From Dehalococcoidia bacterium (GTDB lineage: Bacteria; Chloroflexota; Dehalococcoidia; GIF9; UBA5620), in NCBI GenBank assembly GCA_016783225.1, contig JADHWZ010000123.1:1-6279 (forward strand): a DNA stretch of 6,279 nucleotides, read 5' to 3'. The notes under the pieces are model-generated. The model worked only from the letters and a program-made list of their open reading frames with translations, did not search any database and had not been told where the DNA came from. The translations under genes and the position numbers were made by a program. Below are positions 1 through 5,256 of the stretch, piece after piece. The stretch's first letter is position 1. Every line of letters begins with the position of its first letter.

Positions 1-1
1 C

Positions 2-331
2 CTGGTTGAAGGATGGACGGTGAACCATACACCCGAGGAAGTGATGACCATGCTCCAGCAGGCGGGCGTGCCCGCCGGGATGGTGGAGAACGCGGAGGAC
101 CTCTTCCGCGATCCACAGCTTGAGTATCGACACCATTTCGTGCCTCTGGACCATGCTGAGATGGGCAGCTATCGGATTAGCTCAGCGGTTTTCAGGCTGT
201 CGAGGTGCTCTAATGAACCGCGATTTGCAGCTCCCCTGCTAGGCGAGCACAACGAATATGTCCTCAAGGAAGTCCTCGGTATGTCCGATGATGAGGTCGC
301 CGACCTGGTAGCAGATGGCGGTCTTGAATGA
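2..331 (+). CDS. CaiB/BaiF (class III) CoA-transferase, C-terminal fragment
   Basis: This is the 3' end of a gene that begins before the window. The frame is open from base 2 and gives 109 residues before the TGA stop. An internal GTG at 20 could be mistaken for a start, but the family-like sequence continues upstream of it (LVEGWT). Features typical of the C-terminal part of class III CoA-transferases are visible: the AGVPAG turn (about residues 24-29 of the fragment), a DPQLEYR segment, the APLLGEHNEYVL block, and an ending with an LG.SDDEVADL-type helix. The family moves CoA between an acyl-CoA donor and a carboxylic acid in the cytoplasm through an aspartyl-CoA thioester. The catalytic aspartate lies earlier in the protein and cannot be checked here. 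The acyl-CoA dehydrogenase follows after 91 bp on the same strand, so the pair plausibly activates and then oxidises one acid. The substrate cannot be told from this fragment. Confidence 0.9.
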   Translation: MVEGWTVNHTPEEVMTMLQQAGVPAGMVENAEDLFRDPQLEYRHHFVPLDHAEMGSYRISSAVFRLSRCSNEPRFAAPLLGEHNEYVLKEVLGMSDDEVADLVADGGLE

Positions 332-407
332 AACAGCATAATATGTGGTCTTCAAGTCGAAGGATAACCTGTGTCCTGGACAGGCGTGGTCGCCGAAATC
401 TTATTGG

Positions 408-414
408 AAAGGAG
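408..414 (+). promoter_or_regulatory. Shine-Dalgarno site that sets the acyl-CoA dehydrogenase start
   Basis: AAAGGAG ends 8 bases before the ATG at 423. The same frame is open to an ATG at 345, but the 26 extra residues that start would add do not resemble the family N-terminus, whereas translation from 423 begins MDFELSEEQ, typical of acyl-CoA dehydrogenases. Confidence 0.8.
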
Positions 415-422
415 TTAAGGAA

Positions 423-1583
423 ATGGACTTCGAGTTGAGTGAAGAGCAAAAGATGCTGAAGAAGATGGTGCATGACCTGGCCGAGAAGGAGTTCCGCCCC
501 AAGGTGGCGGAATGGGAAGCCAGTGGCGAACCCATGCCCCGTGACTACTTCAAGAAACTGGCAGACTTGGGCTTAATAGGACTGCCTATGCCTGTCAAAT
601 ATGGAGGACAGGGTCGAAATGCTTTCGAAGCCATTCTGGCAATCGAGGAGCTAGCGCGGGTATCACATTTATGTGCCGGCCCCGTTTTTGAATCCAGTGT
701 GGGGCCGGTCAGGGTCATCGACCAGTTTGGCACGGAAGAGCAAAAGCAGAAGTATATACCTCCTGTGTGCCGGGGCGAATCGTGGATGGCAGTTGCCATG
801 ACCGAGCCTGAGGCCGGCTCGGCGTTGACCGACCTCACCACCAGAGCCGTTGTGGATGGCGACCATTATGTGGTGAATGGCATGAAACGCTTTGTCAGCG
901 GAGGGGGCGAGGCTGACGTTTATGTGACGTATGTGAGACTCAGTGAGCAGAAAGGCGCCAAAGGGATTGGCGGGCTTATCATCGAAAAGGGGACCCCAGG
1001 CTTCTCTTTCGGTAAGCAAGAGCAATTCATGGGTATGAGAGGCACCCCAAGCTGCGACCTGATTTTTGATAACTGCCGGGTACCCAGGGAGAACCTGGTC
1101 ATCAAGGAGGGGGATTTCAGAAAGCTGATGACTGCATTTGACCTTGAGCGGTGCGGCAATGCAACCATGTGCTTGGGGATAGCCCAGGGGGCTCTCGAGG
1201 AAGCGATGGCCTATTCGCAACAGCGGAAAGCGTGGGGCAAAGACATATGTGAATTCCAGGCAGTCCAGTTCATGCTGGCGGATATGGCCCTAAGGGTTGA
1301 AGCATCCCGCCTTCTCATCTACAGGGCAACGGTCAATGCTGCTGCTGGGTTGCCTGTTCCGCTTGAGGCCAACCTTGCCAAGTGCTTTGCCAATCAGATG
1401 GTTAGAGAGGTTACGGGGCTTGCCATGCAAATACACGGGGGCTACGGTTACTCCAAGGATTATCCCGTCGAGCGGCTGTTTCGTGATGGTTGGGGCTGGG
1501 GTATCGCCGGCGGAACCATTGAGATGCAGAAGATCACCATAGCGTCTTTGCTTGTGCAGCGCAGATTTGACCAGAGAAGGTAA
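423..1583 (+). CDS. Acyl-CoA dehydrogenase with relocated catalytic glutamate
   Basis: A 386-residue FAD flavoprotein of normal length for the family. It should introduce an alpha,beta double bond into an acyl-CoA in the cytoplasm and pass electrons to an electron-transfer flavoprotein. The all-helical N-terminal domain begins MDFELSEEQ. The middle domain carries the MAVAMTEPEAGSALTD signature (122-137), with Phe157 where many members have Trp (KRFVSGG). The C-terminal domain has QRKAWGK (267-273) and QIHGGYGYSKDYPVERLFRD (336-355). The usual catalytic Glu in the IYEGT-type motif is absent: the segment reads I361-A-G-G-T365, so Gly363 stands in its place. Instead Glu242, in FDLER (239-243), matches the helix-G glutamate used by isovaleryl-CoA and long-chain acyl-CoA dehydrogenases. 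This suggests a branched or bulky acyl-CoA substrate, though that is inference. The gene sits 91 bp after a CoA-transferase and 28 bp before a cysteine-rich small gene, probably as one operon. Confidence 0.95.
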   Translation: MDFELSEEQKMLKKMVHDLAEKEFRPKVAEWEASGEPMPRDYFKKLADLGLIGLPMPVKYGGQGRNAFEAILAIEELARVSHLCAGPVFESSVGPVRVIDQFGTEEQKQKYIPPVCRGESWMAVAMTEPEAGSALTDLTTRAVVDGDHYVVNGMKRFVSGGGEADVYVTYVRLSEQKGAKGIGGLIIEKGTPGFSFGKQEQFMGMRGTPSCDLIFDNCRVPRENLVIKEGDFRKLMTAFDLERCGNATMCLGIAQGALEEAMAYSQQRKAWGKDICEFQAVQFMLADMALRVEASRLLIYRATVNAAAGLPVPLEANLAKCFANQMVREVTGLAMQIHGGYGYSKDYPVERLFRDGWGWGIAGGTIEMQKITIASLLVQRRFDQRR

Positions 1584-1611
1584 CGGTCCATGATTCTATG
1601 GAGGAACAGCG

Positions 1612-1824
1612 ATGAGAGAATGCAGGATTGAGGAGAATAAGGCAAAGTGCAACTGCACCTATGAACCATGCTCCAGGAAGGGTATTTGCTGCGAGTGCAT
1701 AAGGTATCACTGGGACTCAGGCGAACTGCCAGCCTGCTTTTTCCCCGATGATGTGGAGAGCACCTACGACCGCTCTATCGAGAGATTCATCGAGACGTAC
1801 CGCAAGAGAGGGCGGTGGTGGTGA
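1612..1824 (+). CDS. Cysteine-rich small protein, DUF6485-like
   Basis: A 70-residue protein with eight cysteines, seven of them packed between residues 13 and 42: C13-N-C15, C20, C26-C27-E-C29, C42, plus C4 and His33. Core strings such as CNCTYEPC and [12 protein letters not shown] resemble what I recall of the DUF6485 family, a group of short proteins of unknown function; the family name is from memory. The spacing suggests a bound metal (zinc or Fe-S), which is inference. The C-terminal third (about 46-70) is charged and probably helical, and there is no signal peptide or membrane segment. GGAGG at 1600-1604 lies 7 bases before the ATG, and the gene begins 28 bp after the dehydrogenase stop, so it is likely the last gene of that operon. 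It ends 13 bp before the convergent HD-domain gene. No function is assigned. Confidence 0.85.
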   Translation: MRECRIEENKAKCNCTYEPCSRKGICCECIRYHWDSGELPACFFPDDVESTYDRSIERFIETYRKRGRWW

Positions 1825-1837
1825 GGAAGGCGGATAG

Positions 1838-2401
1838 CTAGAGCCCGAGCCTTTCGGATACACCCTGCATTGCCCTGAGGACCGTTTCTACGTGTTCGGT
1901 AAGCGGCACGCCCAGTTCCTCCGCGCCCCTTTCAATCATTCTCCGGTCAACACCTGCCGCGAAGGCCTTTTCCTTCCACTTCTTCATCACTGACTCGACG
2001 GTGACATCGGCTATCTTCTTCGACGGCCTGGTCAAGGCGACGGCAACGATCAGCCCCGTCAGTTCGTCTACCGCGTAGATGGCCCTTTTCAGGTCGGTGT
2101 CCCTGGCCGTGTTCGTATGTTCAGCGTGAGCCAGGACCCCCTCGGTGAGTTCGTCGGCGTATCCCTTTTCTTTCAGGTATTCAACCCCCTTGAAGGGGTG
2201 GTCTTTGAGGTCAGGGTACTTCTCATAGTCGAAGTCATGGAGAAGGCCCACCGCCCCCCATTTGTCGGGGTCACCTCCGAGCTTGGAGGCGTAGGCCCTC
2301 ATCGCGGCCTCCACGGCATAAGCGTGTTTCTTCAAGTTCTTGTTGCTGACCCATTCGTCCAGAATGCTTTGAGCCTCGTCTGTTCGTGGCCAGTTGCTCA
2401 T
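1838..2401 (-). CDS. HD-domain metal-dependent hydrolase
   Basis: A 187-residue cytoplasmic protein of the HD superfamily, whose members are usually phosphohydrolases acting on nucleotides or other phosphate esters using bound divalent metals. The metal-ligand pattern is visible in order: His26 (KKHAYAVE), the His55-Asp56 pair in LLHDFDY, His68 in DHPFKG, His92/His95 in AHAEH, and Asp112 in AVDELTG. The lone domain fills the protein, with a charged helical C-terminal tail. The ATG at 2401 overlaps the stop of the upstream queH gene in the 4-base arrangement ATGA, and AAAGGAGGG (2406-2414) precedes it by 4 bases, so the two genes are probably translationally coupled. The substrate cannot be told from the sequence. 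Linkage to queH makes a nucleotide or queuosine-salvage phosphatase one speculative option; a general nucleotide-clearing enzyme is as likely. Confidence 0.88.
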   Translation of the reverse strand: MSNWPRTDEAQSILDEWVSNKNLKKHAYAVEAAMRAYASKLGGDPDKWGAVGLLHDFDYEKYPDLKDHPFKGVEYLKEKGYADELTEGVLAHAEHTNTARDTDLKRAIYAVDELTGLIVAVALTRPSKKIADVTVESVMKKWKEKAFAAGVDRRMIERGAEELGVPLTEHVETVLRAMQGVSERLGL

Positions 2402-2934
2402 CTTGCCCTCCTTTCTCTCATACTATAGATGCAGCCGCAGTAGTCCTGCCGATAAAGCTCCCATCGCCTGGCTAACTGAATCGCCCGTTTGAAGCCATCT
2501 TTCTTCTTGAAATCCCTCACCAGAAACTTCTCTCCCCCGATCTCGCGCCCTATACTATTGATTACTTGTGCGGACTTGTGGGGACTTATTGTCAGCGTAG
2601 TCGTGAAGGCATCCGCCCCACAATCCACGAGGTAATGGTATGTCTTCTCCAGCCTCATCCTGTAGCAGACGTGGCATCTTTTTCCGCCTTCCGGTTCGTG
2701 TTTGAGAGAAGCCGTCTCTTCGAGCCAGTCTTCCGGTGTGTAGGGGCCTACCTCTAGTGCAAAACCCAGTTCTCGAGCTACCCGGTACGTGGTATCTAAC
2801 CGCCTTTGATACTCTTCGGCTGGGTGGATGTTCGGGTTGTAGAAGAAGCCAGTAACGTGATGCCCTTCTGCGGCCAATACTTCCACCGCTCCGGCGGCAC
2901 AGATTCCACAGCATATATGTAGGACTACTTTCAC
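2398..2934 (-). CDS. queH: Epoxyqueuosine reductase QueH
   Basis: A 178-residue protein of the QueH (formerly DUF208) family, the cobalamin-independent iron-sulfur enzyme that reduces epoxyqueuosine to queuosine in tRNA, the last step of queuosine synthesis. The family hallmarks are all present: HICCGIC at the N-terminus (Cys8, Cys9, Cys12), GFFYNPNIHPAEEYQRR (29-45), GKRCHVCYRMRL (84-95; Cys87, Cys90), FTTTLTISPHK (110-120), FKKKDGFKRA (142-151) and YRQDYCGC (161-168; Cys166, Cys168). The cysteines are the likely Fe-S and redox ligands. Many relatives have CCAPC where this one has CCGIC. The start is GTG at 2934, backed by an AGGAGG site 5 bases upstream; translation from it begins MKVVLHICC as expected. 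It is the middle gene of a minus-strand operon: 18 bp after the MFS gene stop and overlapping the HD gene start by 4 bases. No other queuosine genes lie in the window. Confidence 0.95.
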   Translation of the reverse strand: MKVVLHICCGICAAGAVEVLAAEGHHVTGFFYNPNIHPAEEYQRRLDTTYRVARELGFALEVGPYTPEDWLEETASLKHEPEGGKRCHVCYRMRLEKTYHYLVDCGADAFTTTLTISPHKSAQVINSIGREIGGEKFLVRDFKKKDGFKRAIQLARRWELYRQDYCGCIYSMRERRAR

Positions 2935-2939
2935 AGCGG

Positions 2940-2945
2940 CCTCCT
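2940..2945 (-). promoter_or_regulatory. Shine-Dalgarno site for the GTG start of queH
   Basis: Read on the minus strand, AGGAGG ends 5 bases before the GTG at 2934. This supports the non-ATG start and lies in the 18-bp gap between the MFS stop and queH. Confidence 0.75.
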
Positions 2946-2952
2946 ATGCCGA

Positions 2953-4104
2953 CTATCCTTTCCCCATACGCATTAGACCCAGGATAACGAACAAACCCAG
3001 GGCCAGACTCGAAGCACATGCCAGGAACATTACCTCAAAACTGCTCGCTTCGGCTACAAAACCCATGGCTGTGGGCCCGACGGCCAAGCCGATCTGAAAG
3101 AAACAGGTGGGCATAGCCATCGCCAGGCCCCTCTGCCCTGCTGAAGATAAGTCAGCTACCACAGCCAGGCCTGCCGGCATAGCTAGTCCCATACCGATGC
3201 CGAAGAATATAGCTACGATGATAAGTGGTGATAGGCTATGGAACGCGGAAATGAAGCCTGCAGCTACGGCGGTAACCGCCATGCCGCAGACAATCATCGG
3301 CTTCCTGCCAACCCTGTCCGATAATCTGCCGGCTGGAGCTCGCAACAAAGCCGAGCTCGCGTAGGTGGCGGTGATGATCGCCCCGGCGCCGGCCGCAGTT
3401 ATGCCGAAGCCTTGTCCGTAGAGCGGCATATACGTGCCAAGGGTCCCGGCGCCGATAGCAATGAATAGGGGCATCAGCAAGGCGGCGAAGGCAAGCGCCT
3501 GCTTCATCCAACCCCACGAGCTGCTTCTGGTTCGCTCGACCACTGACGGCTGGGTGATAGTCCCGAGCCGGCAGAGGACGAAGACCAGACCCAGCAGAGA
3601 AACAGCGCTACAGCTATAGAAGGCGGCCGCGAAGCCGAAGCGATCCAGCATGAAGCCACCCGTTATCGGCCCCGCCATGAGACCCAGATGGAAAGACATG
3701 GTGTACCAGCCTATAGCTTCACCTCGTTGTGCTGCCGGGGCTAGGTCAGTCGCCAATGCAACGGCAGCCGGCAGGTAAGCAGCTGCGCTCAACCCATGAA
3801 TCGCTCTGACTATGATGAGTTGCTGAGGGTTCGCGGCCAGGGGATAGAGCAACGGCGCCAGGGCGAAGATAGCCAGGCCAACGATGACAAACTTGTGTAA
3901 CCCCAGCCTGTCTGAAAGCATACCAAGGGGGATCAGGAGCAGTGCGGTAACGTAGGAATAGGTGGCTACTATCAGCCCAACTTGAGATACCGGGGCACCG
4001 AGTTCAGCAGCGTAGAGAGGCACCACCGGGAATAGCCAACTCAAGCTGCAACCGGCGACAAAGGCTGCGCTGTAGAGCGTGAGCAGGGCAGGGAAGTTCT
4101 TCAA
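2953..4104 (-). CDS. Major facilitator superfamily (MFS) transporter
   Basis: A 383-residue inner-membrane protein with about 12 hydrophobic segments in two six-helix halves, the size expected for MFS drug/metabolite carriers. MFS motif A occurs in both halves: GMLSDRLG (61-68) between helices 2 and 3, and GRLSDRVGRK (259-268) in the second half. R100-A-I-H-G is motif B-like, and GLMAGPITGG (141-150) is motif C-like, which points to the drug:H+ antiporter branch, though substrate cannot be assigned. The start is TTG at 4104: an in-frame TAA at 4123-4125 rules out anything further upstream that is longer than a few codons, and the TTG gives a natural first helix (ALLTLYSAAFVAG). The Shine-Dalgarno match before it is weak. 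It is the first gene of an operon with queH and an HD hydrolase, so import of a queuosine precursor is a possible but unproven role; drug efflux is the default reading. Confidence 0.92.
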   Translation of the reverse strand: MKNFPALLTLYSAAFVAGCSLSWLFPVVPLYAAELGAPVSQVGLIVATYSYVTALLLIPLGMLSDRLGLHKFVIVGLAIFALAPLLYPLAANPQQLIIVRAIHGLSAAAYLPAAVALATDLAPAAQRGEAIGWYTMSFHLGLMAGPITGGFMLDRFGFAAAFYSCSAVSLLGLVFVLCRLGTITQPSVVERTRSSSWGWMKQALAFAALLMPLFIAIGAGTLGTYMPLYGQGFGITAAGAGAIITATYASSALLRAPAGRLSDRVGRKPMIVCGMAVTAVAAGFISAFHSLSPLIIVAIFFGIGMGLAMPAGLAVVADLSSAGQRGLAMAMPTCFFQIGLAVGPTAMGFVAEASSFEVMFLACASSLALGLFVILGLMRMGKG

Positions 4105-4206
4105 CCGTGACTCTCGTGCCCATTACTTTATCACAAAGGCGTGTCATGCTAAAGCGCCCGTTCCGGTCCGATAGCTTACTGGCTAAGGTTGCCCATTTAC
4201 CGACCA

Positions 4207-4271
4207 ATGTAGTGCGACCTTTTAAGGTCGCCTTGGGGAGGTTTTGGCGAGGCTAAAGCCTCGCACTACAT
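4207..4271. repeat. BIME-like pair of inverted REP hairpins with GTAG feet
   Basis: Two 24-base units face each other: 4208-4231 on plus and 4270-4247 on minus. Both begin TGTAGTGCGA and end TCGC. The outer 11 bases (4207-4217 and 4261-4271) are perfect inverted repeats. Each unit folds into its own 8-bp stem with a TT loop: GCGACCTT/AAGGTCGC in the first and GCGAGGCT/AGCCTCGC in the second. The three differing stem positions are changed on both sides, so pairing is kept. A 15-base linker (4232-4246) separates them. Each stem is preceded by GTAG, the tetranucleotide known to mark REP elements mobilised by REP-associated tyrosine transposases (RAYT, IS200/IS605-like Y1). The assignment as a REP/BIME is by structure; copy number elsewhere in the genome is unknown, and no RAYT gene is in the window. 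Confidence 0.75.
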
Positions 4272-4316
4272 GCTAATGTCAAGGTTGTACGAGGCGGCCA
4301 GCGTCTCTGGCGTTCC

Positions 4317-4397
4317 GTTATTGCGAGGCGCCGGGTGCCGAAGCAATCCCGGGGGCAGGGTAGAGTTCTTGGGTTGCTTTGCTTCGCTGGCAATGAC
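4317..4397. repeat. Imperfect palindromic dispersed-repeat-type element
   Basis: The left arm (from GTTATTGCGAG at 4317 to GAAGCAATCCC at 4340-4350) and the right arm (GGGTTGCTTTGCTTCG at 4371-4386, then CTGGCAATGAC to 4397) are imperfect reverse complements around a 20-base loop. Translated on the minus strand it yields the string VIASEAKQ, which I recognise as a common by-product of this sort of intergenic repeat in wrongly called small proteins. It is therefore probably a member of a dispersed palindromic family rather than coding. The family name is not known to me, and genome copy number was not checked. Confidence 0.6.
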
Positions 4398-4533
4398 AGT
4401 GGGTGGGCTTATCGCGGCATAGAAGTCACCCACGTGGACGTCGTTCGAACGTTGGTCACGCGTAGGCGGGTGACTCGCGGTGAAGAATGTGAAGAAGAGC
4501 GTCCTGGGCCTAGGATAACGATGCTTCATGTGG

Positions 4534-4539
4534 TAGAAT
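4534..4539 (+). promoter_or_regulatory. Possible -10 box for the CDP-alcohol transferase
   Basis: TAGAAT matches TATAAT at five of six bases and ends 6 bases before the ATG at 4546, the distance expected if transcription starts at or next to that ATG. No good -35 hexamer is seen 16-18 bases upstream. This is tentative and would imply a leaderless message. Confidence 0.3.
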
Positions 4540-4545
4540 ACGATT

Positions 4546-5121
4546 ATGTCGAGTGGGAACGGGGAACCCAGCCTAGGTATGGAGAATGAGCACCCTTCCT
4601 GGCTCAAGGCGAAGCTGGCTGATTTCCTGACGCTGAGTCGCGTAGTCCTTGGGGTGGTGATTCTCTCCCTGAGCCTGGCAGGCAGGGATGCCTACCTGAC
4701 GGTGCTCCTCCTGGTGATACTTGGAGGAATAACCGACGTACTTGATGGGCGGGTGGCCAGGCACTATCTGGGTGGCGAACGAGAGGGCAGACTCGGTAAG
4801 CATGACCTGGAAATAGACACGTTCTTCGTTCTCTGCGCGCTGGCCTATTTCTCTATTTCGGGGATAATTATCCCCACCGCGGTAGGCCTGGGATGGATAG
4901 GCCTGGCCGTGGTCGCTATTGCGGTGTACAGAGGAAAGCCCAAAATCTTGCTCATATTTGAGGTTCCCGCCATACTGGCCTTGATAGTCAGTGCCGGATT
5001 ATACGACTTGAAGATATTCCTCTTGATCGTCCTACCGGCGCTGTTTGCCGGGACGGTCATAAACCACAAGAGAGTCCGCTATCAGCTCTTCGAGAATTTC
5101 CCCAGATACTTCTCCCAGTGA
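4546..5121 (+). CDS. CDP-alcohol phosphatidyltransferase family membrane protein
   Basis: A 191-residue integral membrane protein with about six hydrophobic segments (near 27-45, 48-63, 92-110, 114-128, 133-152, 156-172), as expected for the family. Members transfer a phospho-alcohol group from a CDP-linked donor during phospholipid or polar-lipid synthesis. The first half of the catalytic motif is exact: D64-V-L-D67-G-R-V-A71-R72. The second half is off-register: Gly81 is followed by five residues, not the usual three, before Asp87, then D87-L-E-I-D91. All four aspartates are present, so activity is plausible, but the spacing marks a divergent subfamily and the acceptor alcohol cannot be named. 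Start choice is uncertain: ATG 4546 is the first possible (an in-frame TAG lies at 4534) but has no Shine-Dalgarno; ATG 4579 would remove 11 polar residues and also has only a weak site. It is divergent from the MFS gene across the repeat-rich gap. Confidence 0.87.
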   Translation: MSSGNGEPSLGMENEHPSWLKAKLADFLTLSRVVLGVVILSLSLAGRDAYLTVLLLVILGGITDVLDGRVARHYLGGEREGRLGKHDLEIDTFFVLCALAYFSISGIIIPTAVGLGWIGLAVVAIAVYRGKPKILLIFEVPAILALIVSAGLYDLKIFLLIVLPALFAGTVINHKRVRYQLFENFPRYFSQ

Positions 5122-5143
5122 CGGGACCTGTCGTTCTGTTTGT
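5120..5143 (+). terminator. Weak terminator candidate after the CDP-alcohol transferase
   Basis: A short stem GACGG/CTGTC (5120-5124 with 5128-5132, one G-T pair, three-base loop) overlaps the stop codon and is followed by a T-rich run (5134-5143). The stem is too short to be convincing; it is listed because the next gene seems to have its own promoter. Confidence 0.2.
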
Positions 5144-5151
5144 AGTCCTGA

Positions 5152-5180
5152 TTGCACCAGCGAGCTTCTCGTGGCATAAT
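5152..5180 (+). promoter_or_regulatory. Sigma70-type promoter for the nitroreductase
   Basis: TTGCAC (5152-5157, 3 of 6 to TTGACA, with the key TTG) and CATAAT (5175-5180, 5 of 6 to TATAAT) are separated by exactly 17 bases. Transcription would begin near 5187, leaving a leader of about 70 bases before the ATG at 5257. No riboswitch or strong operator was recognised in that leader; there is a 5-bp GGGAT/ATCCC pairing at 5198-5216. Confidence 0.5.
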
Positions 5181-5240
5181 TCTGTCCCCACTTGCTTGGG
5201 ATGGGCACCAAATCCCTCAAGAGCACACAGGAATTCGGCG

Positions 5241-5248
5241 GGAGGAGA
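5241..5248 (+). promoter_or_regulatory. Shine-Dalgarno site that sets the nitroreductase start
   Basis: GGAGGAGA lies 8-11 bases before the ATG at 5257. The frame is open further upstream, back through the promoter at 5152, but only translation from 5257 gives the normal family start MDVIEAIKARHSVR. Confidence 0.75.
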
Positions 5249-5256
5249 GAAAAGCC

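Larger units (their letters stand above)
4105..4545. other. Repeat-bearing gap between divergent genes
   Basis: These 441 bases separate the divergently read MFS and CDP-alcohol transferase genes and must hold both promoters. The part nearest the MFS gene (4105-4206) shows no structure I can call. Then come a REP-like inverted pair (4207-4271), a short hairpin GCCAG/CTGGC (4297-4311), a longer imperfect palindrome (4317-4397), a 7-bp inverted repeat (4399-4433), a 10-bp perfect palindrome (4442-4451), and a -10-like box (4534-4539). Open frames on both strands here are low-complexity by-products of the repeats; I see no gene. Confidence 0.7.

Noticed and set aside
368..384. Small hairpin CCTGT/ACAGG between the CoA-transferase and the dehydrogenase, considered as a terminator
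   Set aside because: The stem is only 5 bp and no T-run follows, and the genes on either side look co-transcribed.
345..422. An earlier ATG for the acyl-CoA dehydrogenase at 345
   Set aside because: The extra 26 residues are not family-like, and a good AAAGGAG site stands directly before the ATG at 423.
669..1220. A 183-codon open frame on the minus strand inside the acyl-CoA dehydrogenase gene
   Set aside because: It is fully antisense to a gene with clear family motifs, has no ribosome site, and its translation resembles no family; it reflects codon bias of the real gene.
4004..4207. A minus-strand frame starting with ATG at 4207, considered as a small gene upstream of the MFS gene
   Set aside because: It overlaps the MFS gene out of frame, has no family likeness, and starts within the REP element; the MFS frame itself is clearly real.
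4266..4607. A minus-strand open frame of 113 codons and an overlapping plus-strand frame (4335-4589) in the intergenic gap
   Set aside because: Both run through the palindromic repeats, and the minus one contains VIASEAKQ, a known sign of translated intergenic repeats. Neither has a ribosome site or protein-like composition.
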